From an uncultured Draconibacterium sp. (GTDB lineage Bacteria > Bacteroidota > Bacteroidia > Bacteroidales > Prolixibacteraceae), in NCBI RefSeq assembly GCF_963676815.1, contig NZ_OY781365.1:5800501-5864500 (forward strand): DNA of 64,000 bases, read 5' to 3'. A program made the position numbers and the translations under genes. Under the pieces are notes generated by a model, which worked only from the letters and a program-made list of their open reading frames with translations, was not told where the DNA came from and ran no database searches. Below, one piece after another: positions 28,401 through 36,010 of this stretch (position 1 is the stretch's first letter; each line of letters starts with the position of its first letter).

Positions 28401-28755
28401 CCTGTTGCCTTATATGTTTAAAGAAAAAAATCTTGGTCCACTTATCGGAACCAGGACCTGGGGCGGCCTGGTTGGCACCTGGGATACTCCTCCGTTAATT
28501 GATGGTGGACGAATTGTAGCACCGCGTGGAGGATTCTTTGATGTAGATGGAGAATGGGCTGTTGAAGGCGAAGGAGTTGCTCCGGATATTGAGGTTATTC
28601 AGGAACCAAAATTAATTTTGCAGGGTCGCGATCCACAGCTGGAGAAAGCAGTGGAAGTTGCCCTTGAAAAATTAAAAGGAAACGAATTTAAGTTAAAGCC
28701 GGAACCGGCTGCGCCGGTACGCTGGAAACGCCCCGATGGTTTTAAAGCCAACTAA
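25489..28755 (+). CDS. Tricorn-like S41 protease
   Basis: A 1088-residue exported protease: signal peptide ending near NAQG. A six- or seven-bladed beta-propeller follows (about 30-500, repeated SPDGK and WSPDSKWIAY motifs). Then come an acidic linker rich in D/E (about 545-572), a tricorn C1 helical part (about 680-740), a PDZ (about 755-850, GIAVKEGDYLLAVNG) and the S41 core. Nucleophile Ser968 lies in NERAGSGGDLLPY. Tricorn family members degrade oligopeptides. It is probably periplasmic here, and a single-gene transcript with a strong terminator. Confidence 0.92.
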   Translation: MKFLTSFILLMLVVVSYANAQGTRLLRQPTISSESIVFVYADDLWKVDRNGGDAIRLTTNEGQESNPHFSNDEKWIAFSAQYGGNTDVYVIPAEGGSPKRLTWHPGADVVQGWTPDGKVMFRSGREARPTQTSKFFSVSLEGGLPKALDIPRAAFGELSPDGKQIAYIPITFWDPEWRNYRGGQAMPVWIVDMKTKELIRTPQPTKERHLDPVWYNNKVFYLSERDYASNIWSFDPETKTEEQLTHQAQFDIKSLDACKDAIVYECGGYLHLLNPETGDDKQLAINVKGDMNFARERWESVSAGNLTNANISPNGKRAVFEYRGEIFTVPKEKGTWRNITKTSGVADRYPVWSPKGDKIAWFNDASNEYKLVVADQYGQDQKTYSLENPTFYFRPEWSPDGKHITFTDTDYNIWVIELESGEVTKVGTDIFAHPNREMQPVWSPDSKWIAYARQLNSSFKAIFVYNVDSKETLQLTDGMADVLTPAWDVNGKYMYILASTNYGLTTGWLDMSSYDPDVTRSLYCIVLSKDEASPILPTSDDEEVKNEDADKENGEDNDEKEAADTDDELTVEIDFDGISERIVALNMPSRNYMGLIHGPEKTVFVAESVPNQPGITIHKYEAKENKAEEFLSGVRSFVTSSDGKNVLYRKGSSWAISGTASKPKNGDGNLETNMKIKIVPSEEYQQMFDDSWRFMHDFLYVDNVHGAPWNKIYEWYAPMVKHARHRTDMNYIIDMISGEVAIGHSYVAGGDMPDIDRVPIGLLGCDIVEENGYYKISKIYNGESWNPDFKAPLAAPGIAVKEGDYLLAVNGVELKAPMNPYSLFEQTSGRQTIIKVGATTSINDATDITVEPVSSERNLRSIDWIEGNRRKVDELSDGKLAYVYLPNTGGGGFASFNRYYFAQQDKKGVVLDERNNGGGSAADYMIDVMSRTLLGYFNSKANDNRPWTTPMAGIWGPKVMIINERAGSGGDLLPYMFKEKNLGPLIGTRTWGGLVGTWDTPPLIDGGRIVAPRGGFFDVDGEWAVEGEGVAPDIEVIQEPKLILQGRDPQLEKAVEVALEKLKGNEFKLKPEPAAPVRWKRPDGFKAN

Positions 28756-28765
28756 AGCGATATAA

Positions 28766-28805
28766 AAAAAGCCCCGTTCCTTAAAAAAGAAACGGGGCTT
28801 TTTTT
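28766..28805 (+). terminator. Tricorn gene terminator
   Basis: AAAAAGCCCCGTT (28766-28778) / AACGGGGCTTTTT (28791-28803), a perfect 13-bp stem with T-run. Confidence 0.95.
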
Positions 28806-28819
28806 AATTATGGCGATAC

Positions 28820-28965
28820 CCATCCTCTTATCCTTCCCTGCAAGCATGGAAGGACGATTGAACAGTGCTTTTCCTCAATAATTCCATTAATAAATTTCGT
28901 AGGTATTTGCTTTTGGAGGCTGATCGTCTTTCCCTTCCAGGAAGGGAGAGATAAGAGAGAGAGTA
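28820..28965. repeat. Imperfect inverted-repeat element in the gap 28806-29012
   Basis: CTCTTATCCTTCCCTG near 28824-28840 is mirrored by CAGGAAGGGAGAGATAAGAG near 28938-28957. Both ends also carry short CCTTCC/GGAAGG palindromes. It could be a small non-autonomous element or a structured 3' region; no coding potential. Confidence 0.4.
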
Positions 28966-29012
28966 AAATTTTCAGCAATGAAATCTATTGCTTCTTTTCT
29001 TCCAAATCACAA

Positions 29013-29360
29013 TCAACCTCCCGAGCGTTTTACTTTATAACCATCAGCTTTTAGCAGTTCGATTATTCGGTTACAGAAGTCACCTTGTATAAGAATCTCT
29101 CCATCTTTAACAGTGCCACCCACGCCACATTTCGATTTTAGCTTTTTACCCAATTCTTTCAAATCATCGTCAGATCCAACAAAGCCGGTAACAAGTGTTA
29201 CTGCTTTTCCTTTGCGTTTTTTCCGATCCAGCAAAACCCGCAAATCCTGTTGATTGGCAGGTATAGTTTCCTGCTCTTCCTGTTCGTCTTTATTGTAATC
29301 AAAATCAGGATTGGTTGAAAACACAACTCCTAATCGTTCTTTCCAGTCATTATTCGACAT
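29013..29360 (-). CDS. SUI1/eIF1-like translation factor
   Basis: A 115-residue protein with a C-terminal SUI1 domain: KKRKGKAVTLVTGFVGSDDD, LGKKLKSKCGVGGTVKDG and EILIQGDFCNRIIELLK match the YciH/eIF1 pattern. Residues 1-45 are an acidic linker. Bacterial YciH is thought to act on aberrant initiation complexes. It is first (3'-most) in a run with two membrane or secreted unknowns, separated by 1 base from the next. Confidence 0.9.
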   Translation of the reverse strand: MSNNDWKERLGVVFSTNPDFDYNKDEQEEQETIPANQQDLRVLLDRKKRKGKAVTLVTGFVGSDDDLKELGKKLKSKCGVGGTVKDGEILIQGDFCNRIIELLKADGYKVKRSGG

Positions 29361-29361
29361 A

Positions 29362-29742
29362 CTACCTCCAAATTATTAATATACTCCCCGTAAAATAAGC
29401 CAAAACCCAAAATAAATAGGCCACTTTAGTATAAACAACATGTGGCTTACCCGCCTTAACATCAAGGCCATACGTAAAATACATATTCCAACACCAAACC
29501 ATTTCTACAAACATTACAGAAAATGCAATTCCGCCCAGAAAACCATGAAGTGTAAAGGGTGATCCTGTTGATCCTTTCATCATTAAAAGTATGGCGATCA
29601 AATCCAGCAGCACTCCGAGGCTTATAAAAGTGAGTACAATTCTGCCAATAATTTTGAAACGTACCAGAGAAATGCTTCCAATGCCATAAGCAAGAAACGA
29701 AAGGGTAATTACAAAGGCTCCAATAATAGCTAGTGGATTCAT
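29362..29742 (-). CDS. Four-helix membrane protein of unknown function
   Basis: 126 residues from ATG 29742 (MNPLAIIGAFVITLSFLAYG). A longer in-frame start exists but adds a non-hydrophobic leader. Four predicted TM helices (about 3-22, 31-53, 66-87, 104-124) and a short loop ending GKPHVVYTK. I do not recognise a family. It lies between the DUF6702 gene and the SUI1 gene on the same strand. Confidence 0.65.
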   Translation of the reverse strand: MNPLAIIGAFVITLSFLAYGIGSISLVRFKIIGRIVLTFISLGVLLDLIAILLMMKGSTGSPFTLHGFLGGIAFSVMFVEMVWCWNMYFTYGLDVKAGKPHVVYTKVAYLFWVLAYFTGSILIIWR

Positions 29743-29818
29743 TTTAACCGGGTTTTCGTGTTGAATAGTTTTTATTCTTTTATATAAGCAAACGCAAAAA
29801 ATTGTAACGGGTTCGGAT

Positions 29819-30328
29819 TTACTCAAAATTTAACCGGCCGCTGGTATCGCGTTTACTCAATAACAAGTTTTTTATTTTACCGTTTTTATTCACCTGAATA
29901 ATGTTGCTCTGATCGCTAAACACATCGGTTAGCAAGTTACAGCTTACTTCAATATCATTCAGTTGTGCAATATCGTTAATTTCAAGGTAAGTCCAAACCA
30001 CGTCCTTTTCCATTTCTTTGCCAACAAAATTAGCCTGTACCTCCTTTTCGTTTACACTGAAATGTATTTTATCCGTTAAATAGTTGAATATGTATTCGTC
30101 GGTATGTTCATTTTCCTTATCCTCGCCAATATACAGTTTTTCGTGCCCCTCTTCTGATAGCGCAACCAATAAATCATCGACAAAAATCTTTACTGAAATC
30201 TCGAGCGATTGGTTTTGCTGATTGTAATTTACCTGGCAAATACTCACATAAAAAGGATGTGCCTGCGAAAAAAACACCCCTAAAAAAAGAAACAAAACCG
30301 GAAGAATTATTTTTTTACCTATTTTCAT
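29819..30328 (-). CDS. DUF6702 secreted protein
   Basis: 169 residues from ATG 30328; the signal peptide runs MKIGKKIILPVLFLFLGVFFSQA. The mature N-terminus HPFYVSICQVNYN followed by LEISVKIFVDDL is the characteristic DUF6702 opening (the HP[FY]YVS pattern). Function unknown, but such genes usually sit back-to-back with a HupE/UreJ-like gene and sometimes M1 peptidases. Here both occur: HupE-like 35 bp away in divergent orientation and an M1 peptidase just beyond. Confidence 0.78.
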   Translation of the reverse strand: MKIGKKIILPVLFLFLGVFFSQAHPFYVSICQVNYNQQNQSLEISVKIFVDDLLVALSEEGHEKLYIGEDKENEHTDEYIFNYLTDKIHFSVNEKEVQANFVGKEMEKDVVWTYLEINDIAQLNDIEVSCNLLTDVFSDQSNIIQVNKNGKIKNLLLSKRDTSGRLNFE

Positions 30329-30362
30329 GCCCTTCAAATTATAGGGCAAAAGTAAAAATTTT

Positions 30363-30941
30363 ATGAGTTTATTTGAGATGTACCTCAAATTGGGGTTTAA
30401 ACACATTATCGACATCCATGGTTACGACCACATTGTGTTTGTTTTGGCGCTATGTGCCGGTTACAACCTCAGTCAGTTTAAAAAGGTGTTAATAATGATA
30501 ACGGCTTTTACCATTGGTCATTCTGTAACTCTTGCCTTGTCAACCTTAAATGTGCTTACTATTTCATCCGATCTTATTGAATTTCTTATTCCGGCAACCA
30601 TTTGTGTTACGGCCATCGCCAACATTCTGCCGTTTAAATCAAAAAACAATCGTTTTGTTTATGTACTCACTTTGTCTTTTGGTTTAATTCACGGATTAGG
30701 TTTTTCTAATTACCTGAAAGAATTACTTGGGCGCGAATCGAATATTTTAACGCCGCTACTTGCTTTTAATATCGGGCTCGAGCTCGGACAATTACTTATT
30801 CTTGCCATTTATTTTGCGGTGTTGGTAATTACTGTTCAATTGTTTAGAGTGCGAAACGATTTCTGGCGCATTTTTGTTTCGGGAATGGCATTTGGCGTTG
30901 CCGTAATTTTAATGATCGATAAAGCCCCTGCCCTTTTTTAA
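30363..30941 (+). CDS. HupE/UreJ-like membrane protein
   Basis: A 192-residue integral membrane protein with six or seven helices. N-terminal His-rich signature GFKHIIDIHGYDHIVFVLAL is the HupE/UreJ metal-binding hallmark, and TAFTIGHSVTLALS and HGLGFSNYL follow. HupE-type proteins are thought to move nickel or related divalent metals, but this subgroup is uncharacterised. Divergent from DUF6702, sharing a 34-bp region that must hold both starts. Confidence 0.82.
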   Translation: MSLFEMYLKLGFKHIIDIHGYDHIVFVLALCAGYNLSQFKKVLIMITAFTIGHSVTLALSTLNVLTISSDLIEFLIPATICVTAIANILPFKSKNNRFVYVLTLSFGLIHGLGFSNYLKELLGRESNILTPLLAFNIGLELGQLLILAIYFAVLVITVQLFRVRNDFWRIFVSGMAFGVAVILMIDKAPALF

Positions 30942-31037
30942 ACGCTTCTGATAGCTTTCAAAATTACAGCAATTACAAGCTTTTGTAAACAATTTGTATT
31001 TTTTATGGTCAATTTTACAATAACTTAAAAGTATTGC

Positions 31038-31045
31038 TACTTTTG
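31038..31045 (+). promoter_or_regulatory. -7 element candidate for the M1 peptidase gene
   Basis: TACTTTTG, fitting TAnnTTTG, 43 bases before ATG 31088. Confidence 0.45.
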
Positions 31046-31087
31046 CTTTTGCCATAATGGTATCGATTTTAGATATTTCACAACATA

Positions 31088-33406
31088 ATGAAAAAATTAG
31101 CACTTTTTATTACCTTTTTTGTATCAGCCTGTGCAGTGTCGTTGGCACAGGAAAACATTAATCTGAACAAGTTCAGACAGTTAAAACAAGAGTTAGCAAC
31201 GCCAAATGTTTACCGCACTGCATCGGGGGCACCGGGGCACGAGTACTGGCAACAGAAAGCCGATTACAAAATGAACATCAGGCTTGACGACAAAACCCAG
31301 CGAATTTACGGCGAGGAAACAATTACTTACCACAACCAGTCGCCCGATATTTTAAAATATTTATGGTTGCAACTCGACCAGAATATGCGTGCACCGGATT
31401 CGGACACCTACAAAACCATGACTTCAGGATTAAATCAGCGTGTTTCGTTTGGTCAACTGAAACGCATGATGTACGATTTTGACGGTGGTTTTAAACTGGA
31501 TTACGTGCAAGATGCCGACGGCAACGACTTGCCGGCAACCATTAATAAAACCATGATGCGCGTTGATTTGCCCAAAACACTACAACCGGGTGAATCTTTC
31601 ACTTTCAAAGTAAAATGGTGGTACAACATTAACGACCGCCTGACCGACGGAGGTCGCTCGGGGTACGAATATTTTAAAAACGAGGACAACTACATTTATA
31701 CTATTGCCCAGTTTTACCCACGTATGGCCGTTTATAACGAAGTGGAAGGCTGGCAGCACAAACAGTTTCTCGGAACCGGCGAATTCACCTTGCCTTTTGG
31801 CGATTTTGAAGTAAGCCTAACCGTTCCGGCCGACCATGTGGTTGGTGCTACCGGAGTTCTTCAAAACACCACTGAAGTGTTAACTAAGGAGCAGATGGAT
31901 CGTTTTGAAAAAGCAAAAGCCGATACGGAAGACCCGGTGTTTATCGTGTCGCAGGAAGATGCCGAGAAAGCCGAGAAAGGAAAAGTTAAAGAGGAAAAAA
32001 CATGGGTGTTTAAAGCCGAAAATGTACGTGACTTTGCCTTTGCCAGCTCGCGTAAATTTATCTGGGATGCGATGGCCGTAAAATTTGGCGACCGCACGGT
32101 TATGGCCATGTCGTATTACCCAAAAGAAGGTAACCCGTTGTGGGAACAATACTCAACACGCGTGGTTGCGCATACCGTAAAAACATATTCTAAATTCACG
32201 TTCGATTACCCATACCCGGTAGCTATTTCGGTACACACCGACCGCATTGGAATGGAATACCCGATGATTTGTTTTAACGGCGGACGCCCCGAAAGCGACG
32301 GCACCTACAGCGAACGTACCAAATACGGAATGATCGGTGTAATCATTCACGAAGTGGGTCACAACTTCTTCCCGATGATTGTTAACTCCGACGAGCGCCA
32401 ATGGACATGGATGGACGAAGGATTAAATACTTTCGTACAATTTTTAACCGAACAGGAATGGGAACCGAATTACCCGTCGTCGCGCGGAATACCGGCTAAC
32501 ATTGTTCCTTACATGAGTGGCGACAAAAAATTTATTTCGCCGGTTATGACCAACTCTGAATCAGTTTGGAGCCTTGGTAGCAATGCTTACGCCAAACCAA
32601 GTACGGCACTAAATATTTTGCGCGAAACCGTTATGGGACGTGAGCTGTTCGACTATGCTTTTAAAGAATATGCACAACGCTGGATGTTTAAACACCCTAC
32701 CCCGGCCGATTTCTTCCGTACAATGGAAGATGCTTCGGGAGTTGATTTAGACTGGTTCTGGCGTGGATGGTTTTTTACCACCGACCATTGCGATATTTCG
32801 ATGGAAAACGTAAAATGGTACCAGGCCAATACACAGGATCCGGAAGTGGAGAAACCGTTGCAAAAAGCAGCCGACGAAGAGGCAGCGATAACGATTACTA
32901 CCATACGTAACAAAGCGTTTGCCGAAGAAACATACCGTGCAAAAAATCCGGAAGCTGCCGATTTTTATACTACTTACGACCAGTATAAAGTTACCAAAGA
33001 AGACAAAGAAGAATACGATAAATTCTTGAAAAGCCTGAGCGATGAAGAAAAAGAATTGCTTGGTGCACATCTGAACTTCTACCAGATTGATTTTAAAAAC
33101 CTGGGCGGACTGGTGATGCCGGTAATCTTAAAATTTGAATTTGTTGACGGCACAGAAGAAGTGCAATACATTCCGGCCGAAATTTGGCGTAAAAACAACG
33201 AAGAGGTATCGAAAGTATTTATGTTTGGCAAAGAGGTGGAACAAATTACGCTCGACCCCTATCGCGAAACCGCCGATACCGATTTAAACAATAACTACTG
33301 GCCAACCCGCAAACAACCAACACGTTTCGAGTTGTATAAATCGCGATATGGCAGTGGCCGGTTTGGCAGTGGGCAAAACCCCATGCAAAAAGCGAAAAAG
33401 AAATAA
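31088..33406 (+). CDS. M1 family aminopeptidase
   Basis: A 772-residue exported gluzincin: signal peptide ending near SLAQ, an N-terminal beta domain (about 50-330), and a catalytic domain with HEVGH at 421-425 and the third zinc ligand Glu444 (HExxH-x18-E) in MDEGLNTF. The usual GxMEN exopeptidase motif is IGMEYPM, the Bacteroidota variant. A Lys/Glu-rich insert (about 255-300) interrupts the N-terminal part. Likely trims peptides in the periplasm. Followed by an exceptionally strong terminator. Confidence 0.92.
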   Translation: MKKLALFITFFVSACAVSLAQENINLNKFRQLKQELATPNVYRTASGAPGHEYWQQKADYKMNIRLDDKTQRIYGEETITYHNQSPDILKYLWLQLDQNMRAPDSDTYKTMTSGLNQRVSFGQLKRMMYDFDGGFKLDYVQDADGNDLPATINKTMMRVDLPKTLQPGESFTFKVKWWYNINDRLTDGGRSGYEYFKNEDNYIYTIAQFYPRMAVYNEVEGWQHKQFLGTGEFTLPFGDFEVSLTVPADHVVGATGVLQNTTEVLTKEQMDRFEKAKADTEDPVFIVSQEDAEKAEKGKVKEEKTWVFKAENVRDFAFASSRKFIWDAMAVKFGDRTVMAMSYYPKEGNPLWEQYSTRVVAHTVKTYSKFTFDYPYPVAISVHTDRIGMEYPMICFNGGRPESDGTYSERTKYGMIGVIIHEVGHNFFPMIVNSDERQWTWMDEGLNTFVQFLTEQEWEPNYPSSRGIPANIVPYMSGDKKFISPVMTNSESVWSLGSNAYAKPSTALNILRETVMGRELFDYAFKEYAQRWMFKHPTPADFFRTMEDASGVDLDWFWRGWFFTTDHCDISMENVKWYQANTQDPEVEKPLQKAADEEAAITITTIRNKAFAEETYRAKNPEAADFYTTYDQYKVTKEDKEEYDKFLKSLSDEEKELLGAHLNFYQIDFKNLGGLVMPVILKFEFVDGTEEVQYIPAEIWRKNNEEVSKVFMFGKEVEQITLDPYRETADTDLNNNYWPTRKQPTRFELYKSRYGSGRFGSGQNPMQKAKKK

Positions 33407-33421
33407 TACCGATGAGCTTCA

Positions 33422-33453
33422 AAAAAGGAGTCCCGAAATCGGGACTCCTTTTT
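33422..33453 (+). terminator. M1 peptidase terminator
   Basis: A perfect 15-bp stem: AAAAAGGAGTCCCGA (33422-33436) / TCGGGACTCCTTTTT (33439-33453) with a two-base loop. Confidence 0.93.
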
Positions 33454-33472
33454 CAGTCTATCGGCATTAACT

Positions 33473-33518
33473 ATTGTAAAATGTAAAATTTGCCATACGC
33501 CATTTTATACATTACAAT
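33473..33518. repeat. Imperfect inverted repeat between two terminators
   Basis: ATTGTAAAATGTAAAAT (33473-33489) faces ATTTTATACATTACAAT (33502-33518). With the next terminator it could outline a short untranslated RNA of about 100 bases. Confidence 0.4.
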
Positions 33519-33551
33519 TCGTATAAGCCTAACCGCGACATATATATTGTC

Positions 33552-33590
33552 AAAAAGGGAGCACTCGTTTTAGAGTTTGCTCCCTTTTTT
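33552..33590 (+). terminator. Second terminator with no gene directly before it
   Basis: AAAAAGGGAGCA (33552-33563) / TGCTCCCTTTTT (33578-33589) with inner CTC/GAG, then T-run. No coding region precedes it after the terminator at 33422. Confidence 0.85.
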
Positions 33591-33646
33591 ATTTTACTCC
33601 TGCCCCTACATTGTTTTCAAATTATATCATAATTGATTATTATGTT

Positions 33647-33654
33647 TATATTTG
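33647..33654 (+). promoter_or_regulatory. -7 element candidate for the transglutaminase-like lipoprotein
   Basis: TATATTTG, matching TAnnTTTG, 49 bases before ATG 33703. Confidence 0.45.
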
Positions 33655-33702
33655 GTGCGCTTAAACCAAAATAACCAATTTAATAAACTGCAAAAATCAA
33701 TT

Positions 33703-34578
33703 ATGAAACTTAAAAGTTTATCCCTGTTCGTATGCAGCTTGTTGCTCGGCAGCTGCACCAACTTTTTTAGTGCAATTAACTACAGCCCGTCGCCAAAAGT
33801 GCATGAAATCTCTTTTTCGGATGAAGCCCCTAACCCGGCCTACCGTTTTTTTTATTCCGATACATTGAATAACACCTACCTGCGCACGCTGAGGCAGGAT
33901 TATGCTCTGGACCAACTGGTGGCAAATGCAGCCAGCGAATTAGACAGCATAACGATGATACTCGGCTGGTCGAGCGCACAATGGGAACACAACGGCAGCA
34001 ATACGCCATCGAAATCGGATGCACTTACCATTTTGGAGGAAGCCAAAAACGGCAGCCAGTTCAGGTGTGTGGAATATGGAATTCTTGCAGCCGAAAGTCT
34101 TAACGCGTTGGCTATTCCGGCACGCCCGCTAAGTATAAAAACCCGCGATGTAGCCAAAGTTCGTTCCGGTGCCGGGCATGTGGTTACCGAAGTTTATTCG
34201 GCTTCGTTTAACAAGTGGATCTTTATCGATCCGCAGTTTAACGTAATGCCCCTTAAAAATGGTATTCCTTTAAATGGCGTTGAATTTCAGCAGGCCATTT
34301 ACAACAATGAAGCATTAACACTGGTAAACAACGATGGCGTTGTTGACGACGATTCTGCAAAACACTACCTGAAATGGATTGGGAAATACCTATACTTTTT
34401 TGATGTTACCTTCGACCAGCGAATTGGAGAAGAAAAAAAGCGGCAAACTTTTGAAGGAAAAACCAAACTAATGCTGGTTCCGTTAAAGGCTGAAAACCCG
34501 ACTACGTTTCAACGCTCATCTAATATTAATTACTGCATTTACACTCACTCGCTTGCCGACTTTTACCGTGAACCTTAA
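33703..34578 (+). CDS. Transglutaminase-like lipoprotein
   Basis: 291 residues from ATG 33703, chosen because it gives a proper lipoprotein signal (LLLGSC, lipidated Cys18) whereas the upstream GTG adds a charged leader. A papain-like transglutaminase core is visible: Cys122 in QFRCVEYG, His159 in AGHVVTEV and Asp176 in FIDPQF, the classic Cys-His-Asp order. It probably acts on peptides at the outer or inner membrane; substrate unknown. Transcribed alone, followed by a structured 3' region. Confidence 0.8.
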   Translation: MKLKSLSLFVCSLLLGSCTNFFSAINYSPSPKVHEISFSDEAPNPAYRFFYSDTLNNTYLRTLRQDYALDQLVANAASELDSITMILGWSSAQWEHNGSNTPSKSDALTILEEAKNGSQFRCVEYGILAAESLNALAIPARPLSIKTRDVAKVRSGAGHVVTEVYSASFNKWIFIDPQFNVMPLKNGIPLNGVEFQQAIYNNEALTLVNNDGVVDDDSAKHYLKWIGKYLYFFDVTFDQRIGEEKKRQTFEGKTKLMLVPLKAENPTTFQRSSNINYCIYTHSLADFYREP

Positions 34579-34604
34579 ACAATCACCTGAGTTAGCAGGC
34601 TTTT

Positions 34605-34665
34605 AATCCCGTTTGGAGAAGTACCTGTCCTGATTTTACTATCGGCAGGGAAACCGAATGGGATT
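34605..34665 (+). repeat. Inverted-repeat stem-loop after the transglutaminase gene
   Basis: AATCCCGTTTGG (34605-34616) pairs with CCGAATGGGATT (34654-34665) with two mismatches, and CCTG/CAGG pair inside. There is no strong T-run. The remainder of 34579-34910 has no gene; its end carries the 21-nt repeats. Confidence 0.5.
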
Positions 34666-34762
34666 TATAAGATTTCTTCTATTGTTTCCTGTTCCCCCGC
34701 TGTTTGGTTAACAGATTGGCAACATACTAAAGGGAAGAGGCTATTGGTGTAAAATTCGCTGT

Positions 34763-34825
34763 TAAAATTACCGTTTATTCGCTAAAACCTACCACTTATT
34801 ACCTAAGAGTTACCGCTTATATATT
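34763..34825. repeat. Three 21-nt repeat units upstream of the unknown gene
   Basis: Three consecutive 21-base units starting at 34763, 34784 and 34805 share A-rich starts and a TACCnnTTAT core. The middle one matches the downstream 21-nt family (35619-35891) at about 14 of 21 positions. Confidence 0.5.
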
Positions 34826-34910
34826 AGCCATTTAGTTCTGTTTTATTTAACGTAACTTACACAGCGATAACGATCGAAAGATCATATTTTCAATTTTTAA
34901 ACTTCAACAA

Positions 34911-35552
34911 ATGAACAAAACTCAAACAAATCAATTCAGGATGTTTCTGAATACGCAGGAAGCGTTAGATTCAAACAGTACCTTATGGAGCAGTATTCCG
35001 GTTATGCTAAGTACAAAAAACAGTTTTGATGAACTGATTCAGCGAATTGGCGATGTAAACGAAAAAACAGTGTCGAACAGCAAAGCTGTTACCGCCGATA
35101 AAGCTGTTACCTTGAATAACCTGATTGCAAAAGCTGTTACGCTGTCGGGAATTTTACAGGCATACGCAGCAGTTACAGGTAATGTAAAGCTGGCCGGAAG
35201 GGTTGCTTTAACAAAAACGGATATTGAACGCGTTCGCGAAACCGATGTGGAAGCGCTGATTTCTCCGGTAATTGAGCAAGCCCGGAAAGAACTGGCCAAC
35301 CTGGCCGACTATGGTTTAACAGAAGATATGATTGTTGAAACCGAAACTTCGCTCGACGATTTTAAGGTACTGATAGGCCAGCCGCGTATGGTACGCAACC
35401 AGGCTTTTGCGGCCATGACCCTAATGGAAGAACTTTTTGATGCGGCCAACGATTTGGTAAAAAACCAGTTCGATAAACTGATGATCCGCTTTAAGTTTTC
35501 CGACACCGAATTTTACTCGGAATACGAGCGCGCACGAACAATTGTTGATTAA
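34911..35552 (+). CDS. Unknown helical protein flanked by 21-nt repeats
   Basis: A 213-residue soluble protein, mostly predicted helix. A short internal duplication, SKAVTADKAVTLNNLIAKAVT, is visible at about 57-77. I recognise no domain, signal peptide or catalytic motif. It is preceded by three and followed by thirteen 21-nt repeat units; the downstream units lie in the same reading frame beyond its stop and spell a decayed heptapeptide (KTFNxAx). It sits directly before the recombinase of the cassette array but shows no cassette boundary itself. Function unknown. Confidence 0.75.
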   Translation: MNKTQTNQFRMFLNTQEALDSNSTLWSSIPVMLSTKNSFDELIQRIGDVNEKTVSNSKAVTADKAVTLNNLIAKAVTLSGILQAYAAVTGNVKLAGRVALTKTDIERVRETDVEALISPVIEQARKELANLADYGLTEDMIVETETSLDDFKVLIGQPRMVRNQAFAAMTLMEELFDAANDLVKNQFDKLMIRFKFSDTEFYSEYERARTIVD

Positions 35553-35618
35553 CAACAGAAATAAACCAAAACCGGTGAATCATTAATCGCGGAGCGGAAC
35601 ACAAGCTACTCCGCGATT

Positions 35619-35891
35619 AAAACATTTAACCCGCGAGGTAAAACAAACAGCATCAAAATTAAAACATTTAACTCAGCTACCGGAACATTTAACTCAGCTG
35701 TTAAAACACAGCTATCAACTGGTTAAACATCTAACTCCGTAATTAAAACATTGAACATCGCAGGTAAAACATTTAACCCGGCAACCGAAACATTCAACCC
35801 GGCAATTAAAACATAGGTATCGGCCGGTAAAACATTTAACTCCGTACCTAAAACATTGAACACAACACCGAAAGCAAAGAACACCCAGTCA
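35619..35891. repeat. Thirteen tandem degenerate 21-nt repeats
   Basis: Units begin exactly every 21 bases from 35619 to 35871, without a single phase slip, and share AAAACATTTAAC followed by nine more variable bases (often TCNGYNAYT). The period equals two helical turns and seven codons. In the frame of the upstream gene they read as KTFN[SP]A-type heptapeptides, interrupted by stops at 35745 and in the unit starting at 35808. The gap 35553-36010 contains no other gene. May be a binding-site array or a dead coding tail. Confidence 0.85.
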
Positions 35892-36010
35892 GCAAGTTAC
35901 AGGATTTTTAAAAAACAGTTTACAAGGCACATCAACCAATAAAAAATGAACAAAATCTGCCAACATACCAAAATAATGGCTACATTTAATGCACTAAATA
36001 TTAACACCTA

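Noticed and set aside
35619..35891. The 21-nt tandem repeats as a CRISPR array
   Set aside because: The units are directly adjacent with no spacers and all are degenerate.
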